From contig DVHE01000043.1 of NCBI GenBank assembly GCA_018712245.1, positions 1-64,000 on the forward strand: a stretch of DNA of 64,000 nt. The letters run 5' to 3'. This DNA is from Candidatus Avoscillospira avicola (lineage in GTDB: Bacteria; Bacillota; Clostridia; Oscillospirales; Oscillospiraceae). Of the stretch, positions 43,914-52,661 are shown in pieces. The notes under the pieces are model-generated. The model saw only the letters and a list, made by a program, of their open reading frames with translations, was not told the origin of the DNA and made no database searches. Both the position numbers and the translations under genes were made by a program. Within the stretch, counting starts at the first letter, position 1. Each line of letters opens with the position of its first letter.

Positions 43914-46900
43914 GTGTATCTCAAATCCCTAGAAATCCAGGGCTTCAAATCCTTTGCGGATAAGACGGTCCTGCGGTTCGACAGCGATATCACCGCCATC
44001 GTCGGCCCCAACGGCAGCGGCAAATCGAATATTTCCGACGCCATCAGCTGGGTTATGGGCGAGATGAGTTCCAAGGCGCTGCGCGGGGCGAAGATGGAGG
44101 ACGTGATCTTCGGCGGCACCCAGAAGCGCGGCCAGGTGGGCTTTGCCGAGGCGTCGCTGATTCTGGACAACCAGGACGGCAGCCTCCCGGTGGATACGCC
44201 GGAGGTAATGGTCACGCGCCGGTATTACCGCTCCGGCGAAAGCGAATACTATATTAACCGCCAGTCCGCCCGCCTGCGGGACATCAATGAGATGTTCATG
44301 GACACGGGCCTGGGCAAGGAGGGCTACTCCAACATCGGACAGGGCCGGATCGATGAGATCCTGGCCGTCAAAAGCACGGACCGCCGGGAGATCTTCGAGG
44401 AGGCCGCCGGCATTTCCAAGTACCGGCACCGGAAGGAAGAGACGGAGCGGCGGCTGGCCTCCACCGAGGAAAACCTCCTGCGCATCAACGACAAAATCTC
44501 TGAGCTGGAGCTGCAGGTGGAGCCGCTGCGAATCCAGGCGGAAAAGGCCAGGAAATATCTGACCCTGCGGGAGAAGCTCAAGGGGCTGGAGATCGCCCTG
44601 TGGCTCCAGAACCTGGAGCGGCTGGCCGCGGCGGCCCAAAAGGCCGAGGCCGACTATGCCGCCGCTGCGCAGGAGCTGGAGCAGCGGCACGCCGAACTCA
44701 ACGCCCTCTACCACCGCTCCGACCGGCTGGCGCTGGAGCTGAACCAGAAGAATCTCCAGCTGGAGCAGCGGCGGGAAGAGATTGCCGGGAAAGAGGCGGC
44801 GCTGCACCAGCAGGAGAGCGACATGGCGGTGCTGCAGGGCAACCTGGACAATTGCCGCCGGAACGTCCTCCGCGTCCGCCAGGAGCTGGAGGAACAGGAG
44901 ACCCGCAGCGGCGGCGTGGCGCAGCAGGTGCAGAGCCAGGAGGCGCGGATCGCGGAGATCGGCGCCGCCCTGGAGGGGCTCCAGGCGGCGCTGCAGCAGG
45001 CGCAGCAGGCCGCTGCGGATTTGCTGGCCACCGCTGACGAGGCCGAGCGCACGGTGCTGGGACTTCGGGCGCGGCAGAGTTTGGCGCAGCAGGAGCTGAG
45101 CGAGAAGCGGGCGGACATCGCCTCGCTCCGCGCGTCGATGGAGCAGGGAGGCCAGCGCCGCGCGGCGGTCGAGGCCGATTTAGAGGCCGCGCTGCACCGC
45201 GAGGCGGAGCTGAAAGAGCAGGCCGAGGCCTGTAAAACGGCGGTGCAGGCCGCCCGGGAGGAAGCGGAGCGGTGCCGCAATGCCGACGCCGGCTACGCCC
45301 TGCGGGTGAAATCCCGGGCAGAACGGCGGGACAGCCTCCAAAAATCCCTGGATGCCCTGCGAATCCAGCGGGAGACCAACCGCTCCCGCAGCCGGATGCT
45401 CCAGGAGATGCAGCGGGACTACGAAGGCTTTTCCAAGGCGGTGCGCCTGGTGATGCAGGAGGCCAAGGGCGGACGCCTGGGGCAGATTGACGGACCCGTC
45501 TCCGCGCTGATTCGCACCCGGGACGACTTGACCGTCGCCATTGAGACCGCCCTGGGGGCCGCAATGCAGAATATCGTGGTGGGCAGCGAGGCCGACGGCA
45601 AGGCTGCCATCCGCTTTTTGAAGCGGTGTGACGGCGGCCGGGCCACGTTCCTGCCTAAGAGCACCATCCAGGGAAGGGCGCTGCAGGAGCGGGGCCTGGA
45701 GCAGTGCCTCGGCTTTGTGGGCGTCGCGGCGGACTTGGTGGAATATGATCCGGCCTATACCGGCGTCATCGGCAATCTGCTGGGGCGCATCGTGCTGGTG
45801 GAGAACCTGGATCACGCCGTGGAAATGGCCCGGCGGTTTCAGAATCGCTTCAAAATCGTCACGCTGGACGGCCAGGTGATGAATCCCGGCGGCTCCATGA
45901 CCGGCGGTTCCGCGTCCAAGAGCGCGGGTATCCTCTCCCGGGCCAATGAACTCCAGCGGCTGGAGCAGGCGGCCAAAGAGCTGGACGCCAAGTGCCAGAC
46001 CATGGAGGGTGATCTCGCCGAAGCGGCCCGGGCCGCGGCTCAGGCGGAGTTTGAACGCTCCGCCCTCCAGGGCCAGCTCCGGGAGGCCGAGGACGCCGTC
46101 CTCCGAGCCGAGGGCGAGCAGCGCCAGGCGCAGGCACTGCTGGGCGCCCTGGGGGAGACCGTCGGCAGTTACCGCCGGGAACTGGAGAGCCTTTCCCAGC
46201 GCGCTGCGGCGGAGCAGACCAGGCTGGATACTTGGGAGGCTGCCGCTGCCGCGGCAGAGCGGGAGCTGGCACAGCTGGAGTCGGCACTGGAGCAGCAGAC
46301 CCAGGGCCAGTCGGCCCTTTCCCGACAGGCCGCTGAAAAGCAGGAGGCCATCACGGCTCTCCGGCTGGAAGTAGCGGCGCGGGAGGCCGAGGCTGCCTCC
46401 GCCCGGGAGAACGCCCAGCGGCTCCGGGCCTTGGCCCAGGCCATGGAGGGCGACAGAAGCCAGAAGGAGCAATTGATCGCCCAGTATCAGGCCGAGGCCG
46501 CGGAGCTGGAGAAAGCTATCTCGGCAGCTGCGGAGAAGCGGCAGGCGCTGGAGCGGGCCGTGACAGAGTCCCGCCGAGTCTTGCAGCAGGAGCTGATGGA
46601 CCGGGCGGAGACCGAGGCCCAGCGGAATAAGACGGACAAGGACGCGCAGGAAAAAAACAAGCAGATTTTGGATATGGAGCGAGAGGCGGCTCGGCTGGAG
46701 CAGAAAAAGGCGGCTGCCGCCATGGAGGAGCAGCAAATCCTCGACAAGCTCTGGGAGACCTATGAACTGACCCCCTCCACTGCTGTGCCGCAGAAGGCGG
46801 AGATCGAATCCGCCGCCGCGGCTTCCAAGGAGATCACTGACCTGAAGCGGAAGATTTCGGCACTGGGTTCGCCCAACCTGGGCGCCATCGAGGAGTTTGA

Positions 46901-47486
46901 CCGGGTCAACGAGCGCTATACCTACCTGACCGGCCAGCGCGATGACGTCCTCCACGCTAAAAAAGAGCTGGAGAACATCATCAAGACCATCACCCAGGAG
47001 ATGACCGAAATCTTCCTGCGGGAGTTCGGCCGGATCAATACGTATTTCGGCGAGACCTTCCAGGAGATGTTCGGCGGCGGCAAGGGCGAGCTGGCCCTGG
47101 AGGACCCGGCGGAGCCCCTCAGCTGCGGCATCGAGATCCGCGTCCAACCGCCGGGCAAGCAGCTCAAGACCATCACGCTGCTCTCCGGCGGCGAGAAGGC
47201 CTTCGTGGCCATCGCGCTGTACTTCGCCATCTTAAAGGTGCGGCCCACGCCGTTCTGCCTGCTGGACGAGATCGACGCGGCCCTGGACGACCGGAACGTG
47301 GAGCGCTTTGCCTCTTACCTTCGCAATTTCAGCAGCAAAACGCAGTTTTTGATTATTACCCACCGGCGCGGCACCATGGAGGCCGCAGACGTCCTCTACG
47401 GCGTCACCATGCAGGAGCAGGGCGTCTCGAAGATTTTGCACCTGGACCTCAACCAGATGCAGGCCGAGCTGGGAATTACAGATTAA
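43914..47486 (+). CDS. smc: Chromosome segregation protein SMC
   Basis: 1190 residues, normal bacterial SMC size. N-terminal Walker A GPNGSGKSN, long Ala/Glu/Gln/Arg coiled coils (about 170-500 and 670-1000) around a hinge (about 515-650; GRLGQIDGPVSALIRTRDD). The C-terminal signature is LLSGGEKAFVAIALYF and Walker B is LLDEIDAALDDRN. The start is GTG 43914. It condenses and organises the origin region with ScpAB. ftsY follows, as in Bacillus. Confidence 0.97.
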   Translation: MYLKSLEIQGFKSFADKTVLRFDSDITAIVGPNGSGKSNISDAISWVMGEMSSKALRGAKMEDVIFGGTQKRGQVGFAEASLILDNQDGSLPVDTPEVMVTRRYYRSGESEYYINRQSARLRDINEMFMDTGLGKEGYSNIGQGRIDEILAVKSTDRREIFEEAAGISKYRHRKEETERRLASTEENLLRINDKISELELQVEPLRIQAEKARKYLTLREKLKGLEIALWLQNLERLAAAAQKAEADYAAAAQELEQRHAELNALYHRSDRLALELNQKNLQLEQRREEIAGKEAALHQQESDMAVLQGNLDNCRRNVLRVRQELEEQETRSGGVAQQVQSQEARIAEIGAALEGLQAALQQAQQAAADLLATADEAERTVLGLRARQSLAQQELSEKRADIASLRASMEQGGQRRAAVEADLEAALHREAELKEQAEACKTAVQAAREEAERCRNADAGYALRVKSRAERRDSLQKSLDALRIQRETNRSRSRMLQEMQRDYEGFSKAVRLVMQEAKGGRLGQIDGPVSALIRTRDDLTVAIETALGAAMQNIVVGSEADGKAAIRFLKRCDGGRATFLPKSTIQGRALQERGLEQCLGFVGVAADLVEYDPAYTGVIGNLLGRIVLVENLDHAVEMARRFQNRFKIVTLDGQVMNPGGSMTGGSASKSAGILSRANELQRLEQAAKELDAKCQTMEGDLAEAARAAAQAEFERSALQGQLREAEDAVLRAEGEQRQAQALLGALGETVGSYRRELESLSQRAAAEQTRLDTWEAAAAAAERELAQLESALEQQTQGQSALSRQAAEKQEAITALRLEVAAREAEAASARENAQRLRALAQAMEGDRSQKEQLIAQYQAEAAELEKAISAAAEKRQALERAVTESRRVLQQELMDRAETEAQRNKTDKDAQEKNKQILDMEREAARLEQKKAAAAMEEQQILDKLWETYELTPSTAVPQKAEIESAAAASKEITDLKRKISALGSPNLGAIEEFDRVNERYTYLTGQRDDVLHAKKELENIIKTITQEMTEIFLREFGRINTYFGETFQEMFGGGKGELALEDPAEPLSCGIEIRVQPPGKQLKTITLLSGGEKAFVAIALYFAILKVRPTPFCLLDEIDAALDDRNVERFASYLRNFSSKTQFLIITHRRGTMEAADVLYGVTMQEQGVSKILHLDLNQMQAELGITD

Positions 47487-47550
47487 AGGAAAGATGCCGG
47501 CCCACGGGCCGCGCCATAAAAACAAAACGCAACGAAAGGAACCAACTTAC

Positions 47551-48444
47551 ATGGGCTTTTTCGACAAAATCAAGCAGGGCCTCAGCAAGACCGCGGCGTC
47601 CATCTCCAGTGTCTTCACCGGTTTTTCGGAGATTGACGACGACTTTTACGACGAGCTGGAGGAGAGCCTGATCCTGGCCGACCTGGGGATGGACACCACC
47701 ATGAAGGCCATGGAGTCTCTCCGGGCCAAGGTACGGGAGAACCGGCTCAAAACCACCGAGGAGGCCCGGACGGCGCTCCGGGAAGTCCTGGTGGAAATGC
47801 TCCAGGTGGGCGACAGCGCGCTGAACCTTTCCACCCGGCCCTCCGTGGTGCTGGTCATCGGCGTCAACGGCGTGGGGAAGACCACCACCATCGGCAAGAT
47901 CGCCCACCAGCTGAAGGGCCAGGGGAAAAAGGTCCTCCTCTGCGCGGCGGACACCTTCCGGGCCGCCGCCGCCGACCAGCTGGAGATCTGGGCCGGCCGC
48001 GCCGGCGTGGAAATCATCCGCCAGGACGAGGGCGCGGACCCCGCCGCCGTGGTCTACGACGCCATCGCCGCCGCCAAGGCCCGGGGCGCCGACGTCATCC
48101 TCTGCGACACCGCCGGGCGGCTGCACAACAAGCAGAATCTGATGAATGAGCTGGGCAAGATCAGCCGCATCATCGACCGCGAGCTGCCCGCCGCCGCCAA
48201 GGAGGTCCTCCTGGTGCTGGACGGCACCACCGGCCAGAACGGCCTGCTGCAGGCCAAGCAGTTCCGGGAGATCGCCGGCGTCACCGGCATGGTCCTCACC
48301 AAGCTGGACGGCACCGCCAAGGGCGGCATTGTGGTGGCTGTGGCCGACGCGCTGCAAATCCCCGTGAAATACGTGGGCGTGGGCGAGCAGATGGACGACC
48401 TGATGCCCTTTGACCCCAAGGCGTTCGCGGAGGCGTTGGTATGA
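47551..48444 (+). CDS. ftsY: Signal recognition particle receptor FtsY
   Basis: 297 residues with a short N-terminal A region and a full NG domain: P loop [40 protein letters not shown]. It docks SRP-ribosome complexes to the membrane. ATG 47551 is supported by a GAAAGGA site and the N-terminus [14 protein letters not shown]. It overlaps rdgB by four bases. Confidence 0.96.
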   Translation: MGFFDKIKQGLSKTAASISSVFTGFSEIDDDFYDELEESLILADLGMDTTMKAMESLRAKVRENRLKTTEEARTALREVLVEMLQVGDSALNLSTRPSVVLVIGVNGVGKTTTIGKIAHQLKGQGKKVLLCAADTFRAAAADQLEIWAGRAGVEIIRQDEGADPAAVVYDAIAAAKARGADVILCDTAGRLHNKQNLMNELGKISRIIDRELPAAAKEVLLVLDGTTGQNGLLQAKQFREIAGVTGMVLTKLDGTAKGGIVVAVADALQIPVKYVGVGEQMDDLMPFDPKAFAEALV

Positions 48445-49040
48445 AATTAGTACTCGCCAGCAAAAATCCCCATAAGCTCCGGGAGATGCAGACCATCCTC
48501 TCCCGGCTGGGTATGGAAGTGGTCCTCGAATCGGACGTGGGCGTCGATGTGGACGTGGAGGAGACCGGCACTACCTTTGCTGAGAACGCCATGCTCAAGG
48601 CCCGGGCCGTTATGGAGCGAAGCGGCATGGCCGCCATCGCCGACGATTCCGGCCTGATGGTGGACGCGCTGGACGGCGCGCCGGGGGTCTACTCCGCCCG
48701 GTACGGCCATCTGGACTCCGACCAGGCCAGGACGGCGTATCTGCTGAAGAATTTGGAGGATGTCCCGGCTGAGAAGCGGTCGGCGCGGTTTGTCAGCGCC
48801 ATCGCCTGCGTGCTGCCGGACGGCCGGACGGTGACGGCCCAGGGCACCTGCGAGGGGGAGATCCTCTTTGCCCCCCGGGGCGAGAACGGCTTCGGCTACG
48901 ATCCTGTCTTTTACGTGCCGGCGCTGGGAAAGACATTTGCCGAGGCGGCACCCGACGAGAAAAACGCCGTTTCCCACCGGGGCCGCGCCTTGGCGGCATT
49001 TGAAGCGGCATGGAAGGAGAAGGGCTATGCTCACGAGTAA
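48441..49040 (+). CDS. rdgB: XTP/dITP diphosphatase (HAM1/RdgB family)
   Basis: 199 residues. It removes deaminated purine nucleotides from the pool. Motifs are the N-terminal LVLASKNPHKLREM, ADDSGLMVDAL, YDPVFYVP and the C-terminal VSHRGRAL. Coupled to ftsY by an ATGA overlap and overlaps the next gene by 14 bases. Confidence 0.94.
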   Translation: MKLVLASKNPHKLREMQTILSRLGMEVVLESDVGVDVDVEETGTTFAENAMLKARAVMERSGMAAIADDSGLMVDALDGAPGVYSARYGHLDSDQARTAYLLKNLEDVPAEKRSARFVSAIACVLPDGRTVTAQGTCEGEILFAPRGENGFGYDPVFYVPALGKTFAEAAPDEKNAVSHRGRALAAFEAAWKEKGYAHE

Positions 49041-49491
49041 GGAACGGGCCGCGCTGCGGGCGCAGGCCAACGGATTGGATACCACCCTGATGGTGGGGAA
49101 GGGCGGCGTGTCGGACGCCGTGGTGGAAGAAGCGGAAAAGCTGCTGGAAGCCCGGGAGCTGGTCAAGGGCAGGGTACTGGAGACCGCCATGCTCACGGCC
49201 CGGGAGGCCAGCGACGCCATCTGCGAGGCGACCGGTGCCGACGGCGTCGCCACGGCGGGCAGCACCTTTGTCCTCTGGCGCCGATCCAAAAAGCTGGAGG
49301 CCGAGCGGCAGAAGAAGGCTGCGGCGGCGAAAAAGCTCCAGAAAAAGGAGAACCCCGTCCGGGCGGGCCGCCAGCGCCGCCGCGCCGCGGCCAAGGCCGA
49401 GCGGGAAAAGCGGGACCAGTACTTCCGCGACGAGGCCGTCAAGGCGGCCATTGCCCGGCGGCGGCAGCTGCGCGGACAGGATGAGCAGTAA
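49027..49491 (+). CDS. yhbY: YhbY-type CRM-domain RNA-binding protein
   Basis: 154 residues. Residues 1-95 are the CRM domain (LTSKERAALRAQANGL, MVGKGGVSDAVVEE with its GxxG loop, FVLWRRSKK), associated with 50S assembly. Residues 96-154 form a Lys/Arg/Ala-rich tail, longer than in the E. coli protein and probably RNA-binding. The start at 49027 has a GGAGAAGG site within the end of rdgB. Confidence 0.88.
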   Translation: MLTSKERAALRAQANGLDTTLMVGKGGVSDAVVEEAEKLLEARELVKGRVLETAMLTAREASDAICEATGADGVATAGSTFVLWRRSKKLEAERQKKAAAAKKLQKKENPVRAGRQRRRAAAKAEREKRDQYFRDEAVKAAIARRRQLRGQDEQ

Positions 49492-49537
49492 GGACAGGAA
49501 CTTTACATGAACGTTTCATGAGAGGGAGGCGCGGGAC

Positions 49538-50728
49538 ATGGCAAAAATCGGCGTTTATGGCGGTACGTTCAATCCCCCGCATTTGGGGCATATTCTGGCG
49601 GCCCGGGAATTTCAACGGGTCTTGGATTTGGATTTATTGTTGTTTGTGCCGGTGTATTTGCCGCCTCACAAGAAGCTGCCGCCGGACACGCCTGACGCCA
49701 CCCGGCGTCTGGAGCTTTTGCGCCTGGCCACCGAGGACGTTCCCTTCGCCCTGGTGGACGATCTGGAGTTCCGGCGGGCAGGGGCCAGCTACACGGTTGA
49801 GACGCTGCGGGCGCTGAGAGAGCGCTATCCGCGCGATCAGCTCTACCTCTGCATGGGGACGGATATGCTCCTCTCCTTTGACAGCTGGTACCATCCCAAG
49901 GAGATCTGTTCCCTGGCCCAGGTAGTCATGGCCCACCGGGCGGACGCTGAGGAATCGGCGCTGGAGGAGTATGCCGGAACCTTCAAAAAACGCTACGGGA
50001 AGGCCCCGATCTTCATCCCCAATGACTTTATTGAGATTTCTTCCACCACAGTCCGGCGGCTGCTGATACTCGGCGGCGCGGCGGACGATCTGGACTCCAA
50101 GGTCTACGGACGCATCCTGGATCTGGGGCTTTACGGCACCGGGCGCAACCGCAAGCACCTGCCCTTTGACCAGCTGAAGCAGGAGAGCCTGCAGCTGCAC
50201 AACGAGAGCCGCGTCAACCATGTGGTGGGGTGCAGCGAGACGGCGGTGGCGCTGGCGAAATGCCACGGCGCCAATGTGGAGGACGCGGCTCGGGCCGGTA
50301 TCCTCCACGATGTCACCAAGGCGCTGAGCGGCGCGGAACAGTTGCATCTTTGCAGAACTCATGGTATTATAGTCGATGATTTCCTGAAAACCCACACCAA
50401 GCTGCTCCACGCCCCCACGGCGGCGGCGGTGGCAGACCACGTCTTCGGGGAGAATGAGGCCGTGTGCCAAGCCATTCGCTGGCATACCTCGGGCCGGGCC
50501 AATATGACGACCCTGGAGAAAATCATTTATGTCGCAGATTATATGGAGCCCAACCGAGACTTCCCCGGCGTGGAGGAGCTTCGGCGGCTGGCCTATTCTG
50601 ATTTGGACGCCGCACTGCTGCTGGGGCTGGAGATGACCCGAGACCACTTGGCCCAGCAGGGCGCACCCATGGGGAAGGACTCCATGGAGGCCATGGCGTT
50701 CCTCCGCCAAGGAAAGGATGTTCCATGA
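49538..50728 (+). CDS. nadD: NadD-YqeK fusion: nicotinate-nucleotide adenylyltransferase plus HD-domain hydrolase
   Basis: 396 residues. Residues 1-200 are NadD, with the nucleotidyltransferase motif GGTFNPPHLGHI and the SSTTVRRLL motif. Residues 205-390 are a YqeK-type HD domain: RVNHVVGCSETAVALAKCHG, LHDVTK and the metal-site His in ADHVFGE. YqeK proteins hydrolyse Ap4A symmetrically. In Bacillus these are adjacent separate genes; here they are one reading frame. The ribosome site is GAGAGGGAGG. LCP follows with an ATGA overlap. Confidence 0.92.
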   Translation: MAKIGVYGGTFNPPHLGHILAAREFQRVLDLDLLLFVPVYLPPHKKLPPDTPDATRRLELLRLATEDVPFALVDDLEFRRAGASYTVETLRALRERYPRDQLYLCMGTDMLLSFDSWYHPKEICSLAQVVMAHRADAEESALEEYAGTFKKRYGKAPIFIPNDFIEISSTTVRRLLILGGAADDLDSKVYGRILDLGLYGTGRNRKHLPFDQLKQESLQLHNESRVNHVVGCSETAVALAKCHGANVEDAARAGILHDVTKALSGAEQLHLCRTHGIIVDDFLKTHTKLLHAPTAAAVADHVFGENEAVCQAIRWHTSGRANMTTLEKIIYVADYMEPNRDFPGVEELRRLAYSDLDAALLLGLEMTRDHLAQQGAPMGKDSMEAMAFLRQGKDVP

Positions 50729-52155
50729 AACTTTTTGGCTCGAAACACGGCGGCGCGTACGCGTCGTCCAAGAAACGGACAGTGAATTCCGCCGCCAGGG
50801 AAGGGCGGCGCGGCGAGGCCCCTGCTTCCAGAAGAAAGCACCGGCTGAGCGGCGTACAGCGGGGCGCTATTTTGCTGCTGTGCAGCATCTTGGTGCTGGC
50901 CGGCACCTGTGTGGCCATCTACCGGGACTTTGTCAAGCCTGTGGAGATCAAGCAGCCCTCGCTGCCGACGGTTTCCGATGGGGTGGACGGTGAGGAGGAA
51001 GTCTTCACGCCGCCTACGACCGTGGAAATCGAGACCACTGTGGATGAGGAGACCGGCGAGGAGATCGAACTGGAGGTAGAGGTGCCCGCTAGCCACAAGG
51101 AGGGCTTCTACAATATCCTCATCGCCGGCACCGACGATGACGGCGGCCGCACCGACACGATCATGATTGCCCGGCTGGACACCAACGACCACACCGTGGC
51201 GCTGATGAGCGTTCCCCGGGACACGCTGATCTCCGGCAACCACTCCGTGCCCAAGATCAACTCCGTTTACGGCGGCGCCGGCGGTGGGAAAGACGGCATG
51301 GAGGCCCTGAAAAGCAAGCTGGCCCAGATGCTGGGCTTTGAGGTGGACGGCTACGTGCTGGTGAAGCTGGATGTCTTCATCCAGCTGGTGGATCTGGTGG
51401 GCGGCGTGGAGTTTGACGTGCCCCAGCGGATGTACTATTCCGATCCCACCCAGGATCTCTATATCGACTTGCAGCCCGGCCTTCAGACCCTCAACGGCGA
51501 GCAGGCCATGGGCCTGGTGCGGTTCCGCAAGGGTTACGCCACCCAGGATATCATGCGCACCCAGGTGCAGCAGCAGTTCCTCCAGGCACTGGCAAAGAAG
51601 TATCTCTCCGCGACGACTTTGACAAAGCTGCCGGAGCTGGCCAACCTGTTCTTTGAGAACGTCACCACAGACATGACCGTGGGCAATATGGTCTACTATG
51701 GGCAGGAACTTTTGAAGTGCGACTTTGACAATATGTTCACTTACACCCTGGAGGGCGAAGCGGTGATGGTGAGCGGCGCGTCCTGCTATGCAATCTACCA
51801 AAACAAGACGCTGGAAGTCATCAACGAGTACTTCAACCCCTACGATGCGGAGATTACTGCCGCCAATGTCAGCATCCGCACCCCGGAGTCGGTCTATGCG
51901 TCCTCCTCCAGCTCCTCCGGTTCTTCCAGCACCACCACGGAGCCGGATGATACAGGGGAAACCGATCCCGACACGACCGACCCCGGCGTCACGGACCCGG
52001 ATGCCACTGATCCTGACGCCACCGATCCCGACGTCGACGATCCCGGCGCCACCGATCCCGATGCCGGCGATCCGGTGGAGGAGGATCCCGGTATCCCCGA
52101 CGATCCCCTGGCCGGCGATCCCCTGGCCCCGTCCGATGAGACGGAGTGGCCTTGA
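50725..52155 (+). CDS. LytR-CpsA-Psr family cell wall glycopolymer ligase
   Basis: 476 residues: a basic cytoplasmic N-terminus, one membrane helix (about 50-70; AILLLCSILVLAGTCVAIY), an acidic spacer, then the LCP domain (about 125-330) with TDTIMIARLD, SVPRDTLI and the RTQVQQQF motif. These enzymes transfer undecaprenyl-linked polymers to peptidoglycan. The C-terminal 90 residues are low complexity: a Ser run, then many DPDATDP-type repeats. The tail is probably an extended, strongly acidic wall spacer. Confidence 0.92.
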   Translation: MKLFGSKHGGAYASSKKRTVNSAAREGRRGEAPASRRKHRLSGVQRGAILLLCSILVLAGTCVAIYRDFVKPVEIKQPSLPTVSDGVDGEEEVFTPPTTVEIETTVDEETGEEIELEVEVPASHKEGFYNILIAGTDDDGGRTDTIMIARLDTNDHTVALMSVPRDTLISGNHSVPKINSVYGGAGGGKDGMEALKSKLAQMLGFEVDGYVLVKLDVFIQLVDLVGGVEFDVPQRMYYSDPTQDLYIDLQPGLQTLNGEQAMGLVRFRKGYATQDIMRTQVQQQFLQALAKKYLSATTLTKLPELANLFFENVTTDMTVGNMVYYGQELLKCDFDNMFTYTLEGEAVMVSGASCYAIYQNKTLEVINEYFNPYDAEITAANVSIRTPESVYASSSSSSGSSSTTTEPDDTGETDPDTTDPGVTDPDATDPDATDPDVDDPGATDPDAGDPVEEDPGIPDDPLAGDPLAPSDETEWP

Positions 52156-52216
52156 GAATAGAATTAAACGCCGGTGAAGCGGCCGCTTCCGCCCGGCGCA
52201 GAAAGGACGAAAGCAT

Positions 52217-52576
52217 ATGATGACACCCAAGGAAGTTGCCGCCGTGGCGGCGAAGGCATTGGATGACCGCAAGGGCGTGGACGTGACGCTGCTGGAGATT
52301 GCCGACGTCACCACCATCGCTGACTATTTCCTTATTTGCACCGGTACCTCCAGCACCCACGTCAAGAGCCTGTGCGACGCGGTTGAGGAGGCCATGGACA
52401 AAGCCGGGGAGCCTGCGCTCCGCCGGGAAGGCCATCGCAGCGGCACCTGGGTCCTTCTGGACTTCGGCTGCCTGGTGGTCCACGTGTTTACCGAGGAGAC
52501 GCGGCAGTTCTATGATCTGGAGCGGCTCTGGTCCGACGCGAAGCGCGTGGACCTCGGCGAGGTCCTGGCGCAGTAA
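52217..52576 (+). CDS. rsfS: Ribosome silencing factor RsfS
   Basis: 119 residues with family motifs [15 protein letters not shown], the [13 protein letters not shown]-type sequence and [19 protein letters not shown]. It binds L14 and blocks subunit joining in starvation. It belongs to the nadD-LCP-rsfS-leuS run, the usual neighbourhood. Confidence 0.95.
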   Translation: MMTPKEVAAVAAKALDDRKGVDVTLLEIADVTTIADYFLICTGTSSTHVKSLCDAVEEAMDKAGEPALRREGHRSGTWVLLDFGCLVVHVFTEETRQFYDLERLWSDAKRVDLGEVLAQ

Positions 52577-52661
52577 CTGCGCCTCGGGTTTATGTACCGA
52601 AACCGGAACTGTTTCGGAATTTCTGTTCGCGAAGACTTTTTATAAAGGTGAGATAGAAGCA

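Noticed and set aside
51895-52150. CRISPR or direct-repeat array
   Set aside because: The repeated GATCCCGA-type units lie in frame inside the LCP gene and encode DPD repeats without spacers.
52577-52661. T-box leader before leuS
   Set aside because: Only 85 bases are available and no T-box sequence or specifier stem is visible; just a short hairpin.
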